A stretch of DNA of 64,000 nucleotides from Chionoecetes opilio (taxonomy: Eukaryota > Arthropoda > Malacostraca > Decapoda > Majidae): the NCBI GenBank assembly GCA_016584305.1, contig JACEEZ010019081.1:781001-845000 (forward strand). The letters run 5' to 3'. The notes below the pieces were generated by a model. The model made no database searches. It saw nothing but the letters and a program-made list of their open reading frames with translations, and was not told the DNA's origin. Numbering within the stretch: position 1 is the stretch's first letter; the number at the start of each line of letters is the position of its first letter. Shown here one piece after another: positions 26,168-37,028 of this stretch. Both the position numbers and the translations under genes were made by a program.

Positions 26168-27400
26168 AATCATTGGGGGCATACGCCGGGGGGCGCGTTG
26201 CCTCGCCCACCCTACGACGCCATTCCCGGGGGTCACCACGCGCGAGTCCCCATGCAGGCTCCCTTCCCATACCAAGCAACTCTCGACAAGAAACATCAAC
26301 TTGCCCCAGCCACGAGCCTTGTGGGCGCCTCCTTGGCCTACTCAACGCAGGATTGTCTCTTACAGATACAACTCGATGGGAAGAATCAGCTTCAGGGTAG
26401 CGTGCCACATGCCCATATAGCCGAAGTTGGCGCTGACGGACTATGCAGGTAATAGGCAAAGGTGGGCACCAAACCGTTAATCCGTTAATCGTTAATTAAC
26501 GAAGTTAACATTTTCGTTAACGATTTAACTTTTAAGTTAACTTTGGAAATAATTATCGGACTAATTAACTTCCGTTACATTTAACTTCCGTTAACTCAAG
26601 TCCGCTAACCCCAAAATTTCATGGCTTTAAAAGCCTTTAAAAACCTAAAACAGGGCCAAAACTATGAAATCAGCCTTTCCTAGGTTTTTTTTTAAAGTTA
26701 AAACTATAAAATCTGCCTTTTTTAACTCTAAAGCAAAACAAAAACTATAGTTTTTGGGTTCTAAAGCCCTTAAAAACCCCATAAAGGCAGATTTTATAGT
26801 TTTGGCACTTTTCTGAGGTGTTTTTAGGTGTTTTTAGAGCAAAAACCGATTTTTTTTTTTCTATAATAAAAATTAACGTTAACGGTTTATCGATAACTTC
26901 CGTTACATTTTTAAAGAATTAACTGATTAACGGTTATCGAAGTTAATTTTTTGGATAACGGATTAACGGTTAACGAAGTTAACTTTTTTATTAACGGCGC
27001 CCACCACTGGTAATAGGCCTCGATTCAGTCTCACGGTGCAATCGCTGATTTGACACGTAATCATCCCAGCGATACCCCATGATTCTGCGAAGATACTTAT
27101 TACCAAAGGCATTGATTCGCCTCTTCAAGTCGCTATTTAGTGTCCATGTCTCACAACCATAGAGTAAGACAGGGATCACAAGCGACTTGAAGATTCGGAT
27201 CTTAGTCCTCCTGCATACCGACAACGCCAAATACTCGTGCTGAGCGAGTCCATAACACCGTGAGCTATGCCAATCTGCCGCAGGACTTCTTGATGTGACC
27301 CGCCATCATTATGGACTGCGCTACCAAGGTGTGTAAAACTTTCCAAGATTCTTGGCATGGGTGTTAGCAATTAGCATTGCCTGAGGTGAGCATGGATGGT
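26168..27400 (-). pseudogene. RTE/Jockey-like LINE, C-terminal end of ORF2, 5'-truncated and broken
   Basis: On the minus strand the frames give LGSAVHNDGG, then IRIFKSLVIPVLLYGCETWTL, RRIMGYRWDDYVSN, and RQLRLYGHVARYPE followed by RPRRRPQGSW. This is the usual tail of arthropod LINE ORF2 proteins, past the RT domain. The 3' end is marked by a TTGA/ATTG-type tail at about 26155-26170. There is a frameshift near 27210, and a 553-bp hAT MITE is inserted at 26457-27009. Only about 700 bp of LINE remain. Confidence 0.85.
26457..27009. mobile_element. hAT-type MITE 'B', copy 2 (553 bp), nested in a LINE
   Basis: Ends CAAAGGTGGGCACC / inverted CAGTGGTGGGCGCC, flanked by a perfect 8-bp duplication gtaatagg (26449-26456 and 27010-27017). 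The LINE reading frame on the two sides matches up once one duplication copy is discounted, so the target was still in frame there when hit. Confidence 0.9.
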
Positions 27401-27792
27401 GGGCTTATTTTTTGTCCGACTCGCAATAAGGTTTTGTATAGATTTTATCTGAATTTACCACATACAGCCCAGTGTGAGTCATCACTGAAAGCCTGACAAG
27501 ACAAGGACGTGTCATTACTGACTGTATCACGTCTATCAAGGAGGCTAATAACATTTAGACAATTATGCCTTGGCATGAAGGTCATATTTCATTGAATCAT
27601 CCGTAATGTAAATGTCACAAGTCAATTAGACACGATTATGTGTGGGTAATGATGCAGAACTTGTGGAAAAATGGACACAGATGTTGAGGATGGAGACATT
27701 TTGTGTTATCATAGTATTGAGTGCCTCTGAACTTGTCAGACCACTGTACTGAAATACTTCATACCGAGATACAAATCTTTTCTTTACCGTCA

Positions 27793-28029
27793 CATTAGCC
27801 CTTGAGCCTGTGGTGGGTGAGAACCCGTTACCCCGGGACACAGGGCTAGTGTGACATCCGAGTTACCACAGTTACCTTCCCCAGGTTTCCCCAGGTACCC
27901 ATTCATCGACCAACCCCGAAAGGAAGGATGATCAGGTGGTTGGGCTGGCCGCCGACTAACCCTGGCCCGAATTCAAACCAGGGCCCGCGGATCTGTAGCT
28001 AGGCGCGCTAGCCACTACACCACGGAGGC
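27793..28029 (-). mobile_element. tRNA-derived SINE (type B), copy 1
   Basis: Read on the minus strand, it begins GCCTCCGTGGTGTAGTGGC with an A-box-like tagtggctagcgcg and a B-box-like ggtttgaattc. A conserved body with proline-rich-looking ccccagg/accacag motifs follows. A second copy in the same orientation lies at 55526-55743. Confidence 0.75.
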
Positions 28030-30882
28030 GAGAGATTCTAAATTTGCAAAATCACATGCTACCTTGCTTTCTGAACATTTTTTGTATTCTGGAAGGCAGT
28101 TTAAAATCAAACCACAGGAAATACACAAAGACACATTCAATGTATCTCAGTTTACTTTGTAAAGTGAAGAAAAATATGCTAACGATTGCTAATCACTTCG
28201 AGAAAGCAAGTGAACGTGAGGAGACTGTGAACACATGTAATTCCTTGGTGATATCACTCTTCATGTACATCATAAGGTGAGGTATGAAACAGAACTGTGC
28301 AGCTGGATGTACAGACTCTCCCACTGTATCACAGACAGCTAAAGCTAACTTTCTTCCATATCTCTTTTCTAAGTAACGCAACTCATGGATAACACTATAC
28401 GGTACCCTTGGGAAAGTTGCTGATGCATAGACAATCTTACTAAATTAACATTATGGCCTGACTAATATGACAATTGAGGGATAACAAAGAGGGAATGTGA
28501 TGATAGTACCACAAGGCTGGTTTGAGCAATTCTGATTTCTATTGATGATGTTCCATACACACTCATGACGTCACGAGAAATGGTTCCTATTTTCAGATCC
28601 ATGCAATTACAAAATATTTCATCTATCTTTCAAAAACTCATCAGATGAGTTGTTCTTGAGTGAGATCCACCAAAGCCATATTCGTCAATTCAATGTTGTC
28701 TTAATATATGCCTGATGTTTATCAGGTTCATATGTATGATGCACTACACTACAGAGTATTACTACTATCCCTTACATGGAACTGACATGGTAACAAATTC
28801 TTATAAACGTGTTACATTTGTCCTTTTCAAGTGTACGACTAGTATGAAAAATAATATATTCAAACATTAAGAATTTATCTATTACATACAAACATAAATA
28901 ACTAAAGTTCAAAATGTTTGTTCCTGTTAACTCAAATTAAATCGCTAAATTTCTTTGCAATACTCTAAATTCCTCAACACAAATATTGCACCAACACTAC
29001 TAAATACAGAGATGAGCCTTACCCCATGTGCCACCAAGACAATGGCGCACTACAGCTTGGAGCAACCCCCTGGGAGCATCTTGAGCTGTAACTAACAATA
29101 ACCAACAATAACTTTGCTGTTCCTACAACAAAATAAACACAATCACAACACTATATGACATAAGCCAGTCACTATTCACATTATTAAAAAAGTGTTCATT
29201 CAAAGCCGGATGAATTCTATTGTCTTAAGTATTTCTGTACATCATATCTAAAAATTTAATTTCCATATGTACTATTTGTATATTAAGTAGTAGCCAAAAA
29301 CCAGCATATCTTTTATCTCGGCAAAATAAACACAGTATGATCGCTTTATACGAGCATTTGATACACGGTAATCCAATCATACAGGGTCCATGACTTTGCA
29401 CCCTTCTTCACTGTGCGAACAATTTTTGTTTGGTGATACAAGGTTTTGTCTAACGATACCTACCTGTTTATATTTAATTGATTTTGTGTCGATGTAACCT
29501 TTATATAGTTTAATAAAGCCTTATTTTTCTGTTGTTGTTTATATGCATGAATAACCATATTAGAAAAGGAAATATGTAGATATCATTTGCATTTCGTTAT
29601 TAGAAAACTGATAGGCATGTCATTTGTGACGTTCCAAGTGTGACTACCCTAAGATGTATTTGTGGGTCAGTTAGTCACGATGCCCTGAGCCCACCTACCC
29701 TGAACCTATCTGGTAAGTCTCTTCGTCTCTGTCACTCACATTACCTCCTTGCCCTTTTTGAAGCAAAGGTAAGAGACTTCTCCAACAAGTTATCACATCA
29801 ATAAATAAAAAGTACTTTGAATGCTGCATATAAACTTTTGTGTACTACCCAATGCTGTCTTCACTGCTATGCTGTCATTTTCCAGGCCTTATGTAATATA
29901 TGAAGAGGCTCTATGGAACGTATCTGCTCATATCATCATGATCATACTGCATTTCTAAAAAATGACATATTTCTTTAGAATTAATTCATCAGAAAGATTT
30001 GGATATTATAAAAACTCAACTTAGTGCATTTTACGGCTTATAAAACACAACTTTTGCTCCGCTCCCCCCAAATGCTAAAAAAAAATTGCCCTGCATCTTA
30101 CATATAAAGAAAATATACTTTTTCCTAAATACTTTGTGCTGAAATAGAGGTACATCTTATATGCCATAAAATATGGTAGATGAAACTGCAGTAGTAGTGG
30201 TTACTCAATCCTTCTGTATCCAAAGGAAATAAATGATATTGATGTGTATATAATCTTTCATTGCACTCTAAGAACACAAAGGTATTACAATACTTGGCTT
30301 ACTGATGAAAAAAAACCATATACATAAAAAAAAAGAGCTTCCCTCATCCAATCCCCTTTCAATGCAACCTAAAGCTTCTTCAAATGCATTAAATGCACAT
30401 GGTAATAATGGGCTCACATAAGGAAAAAATATATATGCATATATATAATAAAATAAAAATATATAAATGAGTGGAGGCACTAGTTTCCATGACAGCTGGC
30501 CAAATACAGACATGCATCTATTCATTAAATAAACATTATTGGTCTCTGATAAATATTAAATAGGTATTTGACAAAACATTCATGTGTTCTGTGATTGATA
30601 AATGGAGTAGATTCCATTTGAAGTGTTTGCTTTGCTTTCTGCAATACTCCAAGGTGCCGTGACCTTATACTTGTGAACATGGAGTGTACCTGCTAAAAGA
30701 CCACTCCGGTGATGTGCTGAGACTTGGGTACAGACACACATTCAGTTCTTAAACACAGCTGCCTCAACTGAACATGTATATATGATTGATGTGTATTATC
30801 TACTGTACTATCTGCCTACCATGGAGTGTGCGGCGCCCCTGGCCTGGTGGCGAGCGCTGCCCGGTGCCCGGCTTGGTGGCTG
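28030..30882. other. Intergenic between LINE/SINE block and GCSH 3' end
   Basis: AT-rich. A possible small MITE at about 30025-30177 has ends resembling gcattttacggcttat and its inverse. No gene was recognised. Confidence 0.45.
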
Positions 30883-33800
30883 CTACTCTTCACTCTCCTT
30901 CAAAAACTTGTCATAAGCTTCCTTATTCATTAGTTCATCAATTTCTGATGGAACTGTTAATTCCAACTTGAATAACCAACCTGTAATCAAAGTGAAAATA
31001 AAATAAAATGAGGAATGTAATAAAATGTGTTTTCCAGGCTTTCAAGCACTTAGTATATCATTGAGGGATTATTCTTTAAACTTTTTATATTCCTTGGCAT
31101 GGACCAAGGAGATTAAAGACCAAAATCATGAAAAAAGTGAGGTTTACCTTCATCATAGCAGCTCTTGTTGATGAGTGCTGGTTGGTCCTCCACGGCTGCG
31201 TTGATCTCCGTCACCTTCCCCGACACCGGAGAGTAGAGCTCGCTGGCAGCCTTGACACTCTCCAGGGCACCACACTCCTCTGTCAAAACACTGCATCAGT
31301 GGGCTGTGCGTGTTATGAGGAGCTCCTTCCTCTGATTCACTATGTTACTGAGTTTGAATTATGAAGACCTGACTGAGGCATCCACACATGCATCTCTCTT
31401 TCTCTTCAGAGCCTATGTAGTACACACATGGTGCAAAGTGGCACCTTCTTATATTGGTGATAATGAATGATACAACATGACAGCTGTGACCTAAATTCAT
31501 ATATACTTTTGTTTAAGCACATATATACAGGACCATAGACCACTATATACCTGGACTGCGCACGGAATATCGGCCTGTCGCGCAAGGGCCCGAAGTCGGA
31601 GGGCCGCTCGGATTCATATATATATATACGGATCATATAGACTGGTTTATCAGTATATATGATATACAGGAGGTCCCGTTATATGAGCATTCGGTATACG
31701 AGAATCCGATGATACGAGATGTGTAAATTAGGGTCTATTTTCAATATACGAGATCAAAAATCCAATGATATTCAACATTTCAAACTGGGGTGAGTAAAAT
31801 TATCAAGTTCAAAATGCTCTCCCTACCACTCCCGGGCTGGACAAAGGGGGATTTGGTTGACCCCAGTGAGGTCACCCCTAGCAAGCCGTGACCTGAAGGG
31901 TAATTAAGCATATAGCGCGGCCTGACCTTTAGGGGTAATTAGCAGGTGTGCGGCCCCAACCTTGGGACCACTACACTACCTTCTCTTGTATCACGTGGCG
32001 TCCCCTACATTACAACGTCTTTTTTGCTTGTTATGCATGTTTTATGTTGTAGTTAATGTGCAGTTATGTTATTTTGTGTGCTATTTTCTCTTTAAGAATG
32101 CTTTTTCTACAGAATAGGTAGTACAGTGTGGGTAATATAGACGCTGTGTGTTTGTTGTGTTTGCTATAGTTTATTTTAGCTTCAAAAACATGTCTTTTTT
32201 TTTCTCTTTTTTTTTTTTTAATTGATGGGGTCCTGGAACCAAACCTATATTTTACCATTAGTTATGTGTTTCGTTATACAGATTTCGCTTTACGAGTATG
32301 CCAGGTGGAACCTAACTGCTCGTATCTTCGGGACCTCCCTGTACTGTAATCTTCGTAAATGTTTGTTCTATAATATTATCAAATAAAAAACAGTAAAACA
32401 CGCTAAAGAAATGCCATTACGAGACTATGAAGAAATATGCATGAACTTATATTCACTTCAACTCTTCGCCATTTAAAACTTTGCGAGTCAACTTTTATCA
32501 TGAAGGGTATCAATAGAAGCGCAATTTTATTAGCTTTCCATTGCTATATTTCGTTATCTGATAAATGTATTAGAACCATGCATAAATTAGCGTTAACTAA
32601 ATAAATAAAATCATCAATCGGGTCATTTTCCCGATTGATGAGGTTATTTATTTTGGTAACGCTAATTTATACATGGTACTAATTCATTTATCAGAAAACG
32701 AAATATATAAGTAAATAAATAACATCATCAATCGGGAAAATTACCCGATTGATGATTTTATTTTTTTATTTAACGCTAATTTATGCATGGTTCTATTTAA
32801 TTTATCAGATAACGAAATACATCAATGGAAAGCTAATAAAATTGCGCTTCTATTGATACCCTTCATGATAAAAGTTGACTCGAAAAGTTTTAAATGGCGA
32901 AGAGTTAAATGAATATTAAGTTCATGCATATTTCTTCATAGTCTCGTAATGGCATTTCTTTAGCGTGTTTTACTGTTTTTTATTTGATAATATTATAGAA
33001 CAAACATTTACGAAGATTACAGTATACCATATATACTGATAAACCAGTCTATATGATAGTCCATAGACCACTATATCTCTTTGCGGGCGCCCCGCAGGCC
33101 CCTCTGCAGCCCCGCAATTCAAAACATTGTCGCGTGAACAGTCCAGGTATACAGTGGTCTATGACAGGACCTTATCATTGAATATGGAATAGCATCTTGA
33201 ACTTAATTCAAAACATTGTAACTGTAAGTGTTGGTGCTGTGCTCCATTTATTCGGAAGGTATGGGCAAAGACTACTGTATAGAGTAGTCTTTGGTATGGG
33301 ATTAGAGGTAACCCAGATGTCACTATTTATCAATTTTCTGAAACAAGGTCTAATATATAATGTTAAGCATCACATGATTGTACTGTAGTGTATCAATGTA
33401 GGTAGTGATCATTATGTATCTTCATGATATAAGCAATCACCTCTCTAGCTCTGAATAAAGACAGACAAGTATCTCACACTTAAAATCTTTTGAGTCTACA
33501 CACACCTCAGACAGGAGATCAGTTTAGAAAAGTGTGAAAACTCACCCATTTGTTCATACTGTGTGTCCACTTCTGGTAGCTGAGCATAGACTATGTCACC
33601 CAAAGCTTCCTGAAATAAAAATAATGTGCCTGATTTCAGTATTTGCTTGCATTACAACCAAGAATATGATATCTAACTTTAAATGTATTTAAATCCTAAA
33701 ATTGTAGTAGTTATTGGTGTAGTGGTTAGCATGCTCATCTCACAGCTAAGATGTCCACAGTTTGAACCTTGGATGGGAGGGGACAAAATAAGCTTGTCTC

Positions 33801-36800
33801 TTTTCACATTGTAACCTTTGTTCATTTAGCAGAGAATAGATACGGGATGTCAAGCCAAGGAATTGTGACCTCAGTCTTGGCAAGAGTAGAAGCTGGTAAT
33901 AATTCCCTCTTATAGGTGTGTGGATCTGGAGTGTATTTACAGTAGTCCCTTGTGAGACACGGTCAATGTAGCAGGGCCGTTTACCAAGTTTCAGAAATGA
34001 CCATGCAAGGTCATCAATGAGCTTGTCGCCACTCAAAAAATGTATCCCCATTTAGCTCGCCCATGTAGCAATGTGACCTTCGTCACTCAAGAATTCTATG
34101 AGAATGCGATATACGAGTAGTCGCCGTGGAACATATCTGTTTATCTGTTTGCATCATCATGAGTATACTGTAGTGGGAATTGGTGTCATTGTATTACTCA
34201 TGCATCAGGCAGGTAGTGAGACTATGAATGTATCCTTGTCCAGGTAACATATGTCGGGCATTCGCCACTGATCAAATTTTTATTTACAGCGGCCGTTATA
34301 CCTACTGTATGGGGCAGTTTTTTCGCTTCATAAGGAAACCCTAGATATGGCACTAAGTTATTTAAAATATATGATTTTTTGCAGATTTTTATGTTTAGCT
34401 TAATGAAAAACTGTTTTTGTGTTTGGCTACCCATTATTGACACACAAAGACACACGGCTTCCACTATAGCATAGTAGATATTATCCTACACAGATGACCT
34501 CATCCAACAGCAAAATATTAATACTTTGAATTTATTAGGAAAAGCATTATTTTAGAATTAAAAAAACATATATATTGCTTTAAAAGCCTAATTAGATTTA
34601 CTTTATCTTTAAAAGTTTGACTCAGAATGCTATAACTAGGTGATGTAACTTCCTCGAGGACAGTAGTTCAGTGTGTGTGTGTGCATGTGTGTCATGGGGT
34701 CCCGTCTCAGTAGATATCTCATATGGTAAATCTTAACTTTAGAATAATTAATACTCTTGACATTTAGGCTACTATCTCATTGTTAAGAGTTATTCCACAT
34801 ATCAACATCAATCTTCATACAAACACTGAGAAGAAAATTTCCTGGCTTTGCAATTTATCTAGCCATTTTATCCTTATCATATTTATCCTATCCATGTTTT
34901 TCCAGCTCTGTCATCGGCCACCCTAAGACACAAGCACACCCATACCTGAGCATACTCTGTGATGCCAATGGTGCCAATGTTACCGTCAACGGCCACCCAC
35001 TCATGCTTCTCTGTGTACTTGCGACCTGGACACGGAGGAAGTAGATTAATTAGGCCAAGGCGGGACGATTTCATGTTAAGTCTTCCAAAAGAAATGACTG
35101 AATATGCCTTATCACTGATACTCTGCAGTAAGATTTTAATCACTTAAAAGTAAATGAAGAAAAATAGAAGAAAGAAACACTGTTTTGCGGTACAACTGCA
35201 CAACAACAACTCCAACCCTTTATATTTAAAATCGTCCCCTCTACAAACTTGGGGACCTGTCAGGAACCGGGATTTTGGGTGGCGGAGAGAAGAAAATAGA
35301 AAGAAAAAAAAAGTCACTTAAAAAAGTGGCCTAATCTAGGGAAAAATCTAAACTAAACTAAACCTAACCTAACCTGGCGTATTAACCTAGTAATAGCCTT
35401 TGTCTTTGGACTTCCATGCCGTGATGTTTTTACTTATATTGTACTGTCAGTAGTAGTAGTGATGGTAGTGGTGGAGGTTCTGATTCTGAATATTACTGGG
35501 CATGGCAGGAGTTGGTGCATAGCACGCATATTTGAGTTGGCTCACGATGGGGGGAGGGGGAGCCGAGTGTGTCGGGGAGGGAAGTGAATCAAGTGTGTGT
35601 GTGTACTGACTGGGGTGTTGTGGTGATATATGCATGTGTATTTGTTTTGTGGATGAGTAGATGTAGTGGATGTAGTGCTATTTATAATATGATGAGGAAG
35701 CCTGTTCCAGTTCCGTAAGGTGCGTCGAAAGTATGAGTGTTTGTAAACTGACAAGGCTGGTCACACAAGGGTACTGCTCTAAAACACACTACGCCGACGG
35801 GGTATTATTTTACGATGGCACCAAACTTCCCTACGCAATTGGGAGCATGGTTTTTGTTTACCTTATTATATTCTAAGAGACATTTTCTCGTTGAGCTTTC
35901 CGTCGCAAATCAATAGTTTCGGAGATATAGAACATTTTAGGTAGGGGGAGGAATATGTCTTCTTGTATACATAATGCCTCCCGCTTCCTCTTTTTGTGAC
36001 CTGCATCGCTTTTGTTTGGTATTTTATTAAACTTTTTTATTATTGGACCCAGTTAGGAGGTTAAAGGTTAAGTAAGGTAAGGTAAGGTAGGTTAGGTTAG
36101 GTTAGGTTAGGTTAGGTTAGGTTAGGTTAGGTTCAGGTTAGGTTAGGTTAGGTAAGGTAGCCACGGGTGCGCCGAAACAAGCGATGTAGGTCACAAGAAG
36201 AGGAAGAGGGAGGCATTTTGTAAACAAGGAGACATATTCCTCCCCCTCACCTAGAATGTTCTATATCTCCGAAACTATTGATTTGCGACGGAAAGCTCAA
36301 AGAGAAAATGTCTCTTAGAATACAATAAGGTAAACAAAAACCATGCTCCCAATTGTGTAGGGAAGTTTGGTGCCATCGTAAAAATTTACCGCCGACGGTT
36401 TTGCACTTTAGTGCTGATCATTGTTGTGGCATTGCAAAAATTTACTGAAACAAACATCGGAAGTGGAGCTATTGTCAATTTCTACCATGAAAGCCTTGGC
36501 TTGACAAGGAGTGATAACTTCATACCAATAACCATGCCTGCATGAATATTCATGCCTGAATATCACGCGAGTGTAGAGTGCGGCTACACGTAGTCGATAT
36601 CATGGATCTACCAACGACCGCCGCGGTGCCACCCGTACAGAGGTGAACAGGCTAGGTAAAACTGGCCAATAACTAATACTCATGAGGAAAGCCCAAGTGA
36701 CAACCTACGGCGTTTAGTTTGTCTGGTGTCAAGTGCCATGGTCCATCACATAGCGCCAAGGAAGGCTGAAGGGGTACGCTTATAAAGCAAAAAACGTGGG

Positions 36801-37028
36801 TACGTCAATAATTCATGGTACGTGTTGACCGTTTCCAACCTTTCGACCTTCACCCACAAGCAGTACGGCAGCCTGGCGTTATTCCTTCATGATCTTACTT
36901 GACAACTGGTGGTGCGAGGTGCTGAAGTGCTTGCCGATGTGCTCCCAGCCGCATGTGGTCCTGGGAAGCTGAAGAAGGGTGAACTTGGAGGAATAGGATC
37001 GCAGCCCGCTGAGCAGTACCCTGGCCAT
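30883..37028 (-). CDS. GCSH: Glycine cleavage system H protein, mitochondrial
   Basis: Five exons on the minus strand (36899-37028, 34946-35025, 33546-33609, 31148-31279, 30883-30980) join in phase to give 167 aa. The H protein carries the aminomethyl intermediate on lipoyl-lysine between the P, T and L proteins of the mitochondrial glycine cleavage system. The N-terminal 43 residues are basic and hydroxylated with almost no acidic residues, as expected of a mitochondrial presequence. The mature part has [30 protein letters not shown] and the lipoylation site [12 protein letters not shown] with Lys101. A GWL...PSE...[10 protein letters not shown] tail follows. Length and motif order match the animal family (human 173 aa). 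The ATG at 37026-37028 is the first in-frame start giving a targeting sequence. The introns hold large foldback elements. Confidence 0.96.
31534..33163. mobile_element. Large foldback element (1630 bp) with 7-bp duplication, nested insertion inside
   Basis: Outer inverted ends CATAGACCACTATATACCTGG and the inverse of CATAGACCACTGTATACCTGG sit between perfect direct repeats acaggac (31527-31533 and 33164-33170). Inside are arms of about 340 bp (32342-32600 region versus 32800-33055) that pair almost perfectly. At the centre, palindromes built on atcatcaatcggg appear twice. Another element (31667-32341) interrupts the left arm. There is no coding capacity; the superfamily is unresolved. Located in the GCSH intron between the exons at 31148 and 33546. 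Confidence 0.8.
31667..32341. mobile_element. Tc1/mariner- or pogo-like non-autonomous element (675 bp) nested in the foldback
   Basis: Ends CAGGAGGTCCCGTTATA and inverse of CAGGGAGGTCCCGAAGATA, flanked by TA at 31665-31666 and 32342-32343. Leaving it out restores continuity of the left arm with its partner at 33000-33050, which shows it arrived after the foldback. Confidence 0.8.
33706..33900 (+). mobile_element. tRNA-derived SINE (type C)
   Basis: A tRNA-like head, ttggtgtagtggttagcatg (A box), then agtttgaacctt (B box-like) about 45 bp later, and a body running to about 33900. Next to it at 33941, cagtagtccc resembles a mariner-type terminus, but no matching end was found. Intron of GCSH. 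Confidence 0.5.
35792..36399. mobile_element. Foldback element with telomere-like core
   Basis: Arms of about 230 bp (about 35800-36030 and 36170-36390) are near-perfect inverted copies; examples are gcaccaaacttccctac and its inverse, and the caatagtttcggagatatag block. The hinge contains the TTAGG array (36088-36152). End sites and duplication are not clear. In GCSH intron 1. Confidence 0.7.
36088..36152. repeat. Interstitial TTAGG-type array
   Basis: About 12 tandem ttagg units (written taggt/ggtta) with one c insertion at 36134. TTAGG is the usual arthropod telomere repeat, but short gttaggtta tracts also occur widely inside arthropod genomes. Confidence 0.85.

Noticed and set aside
33941..34190. 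Mariner-like terminus cagtagtccc
   Set aside because: Only one end could be seen; no inverted partner or TA pair was found, so not called as an element.
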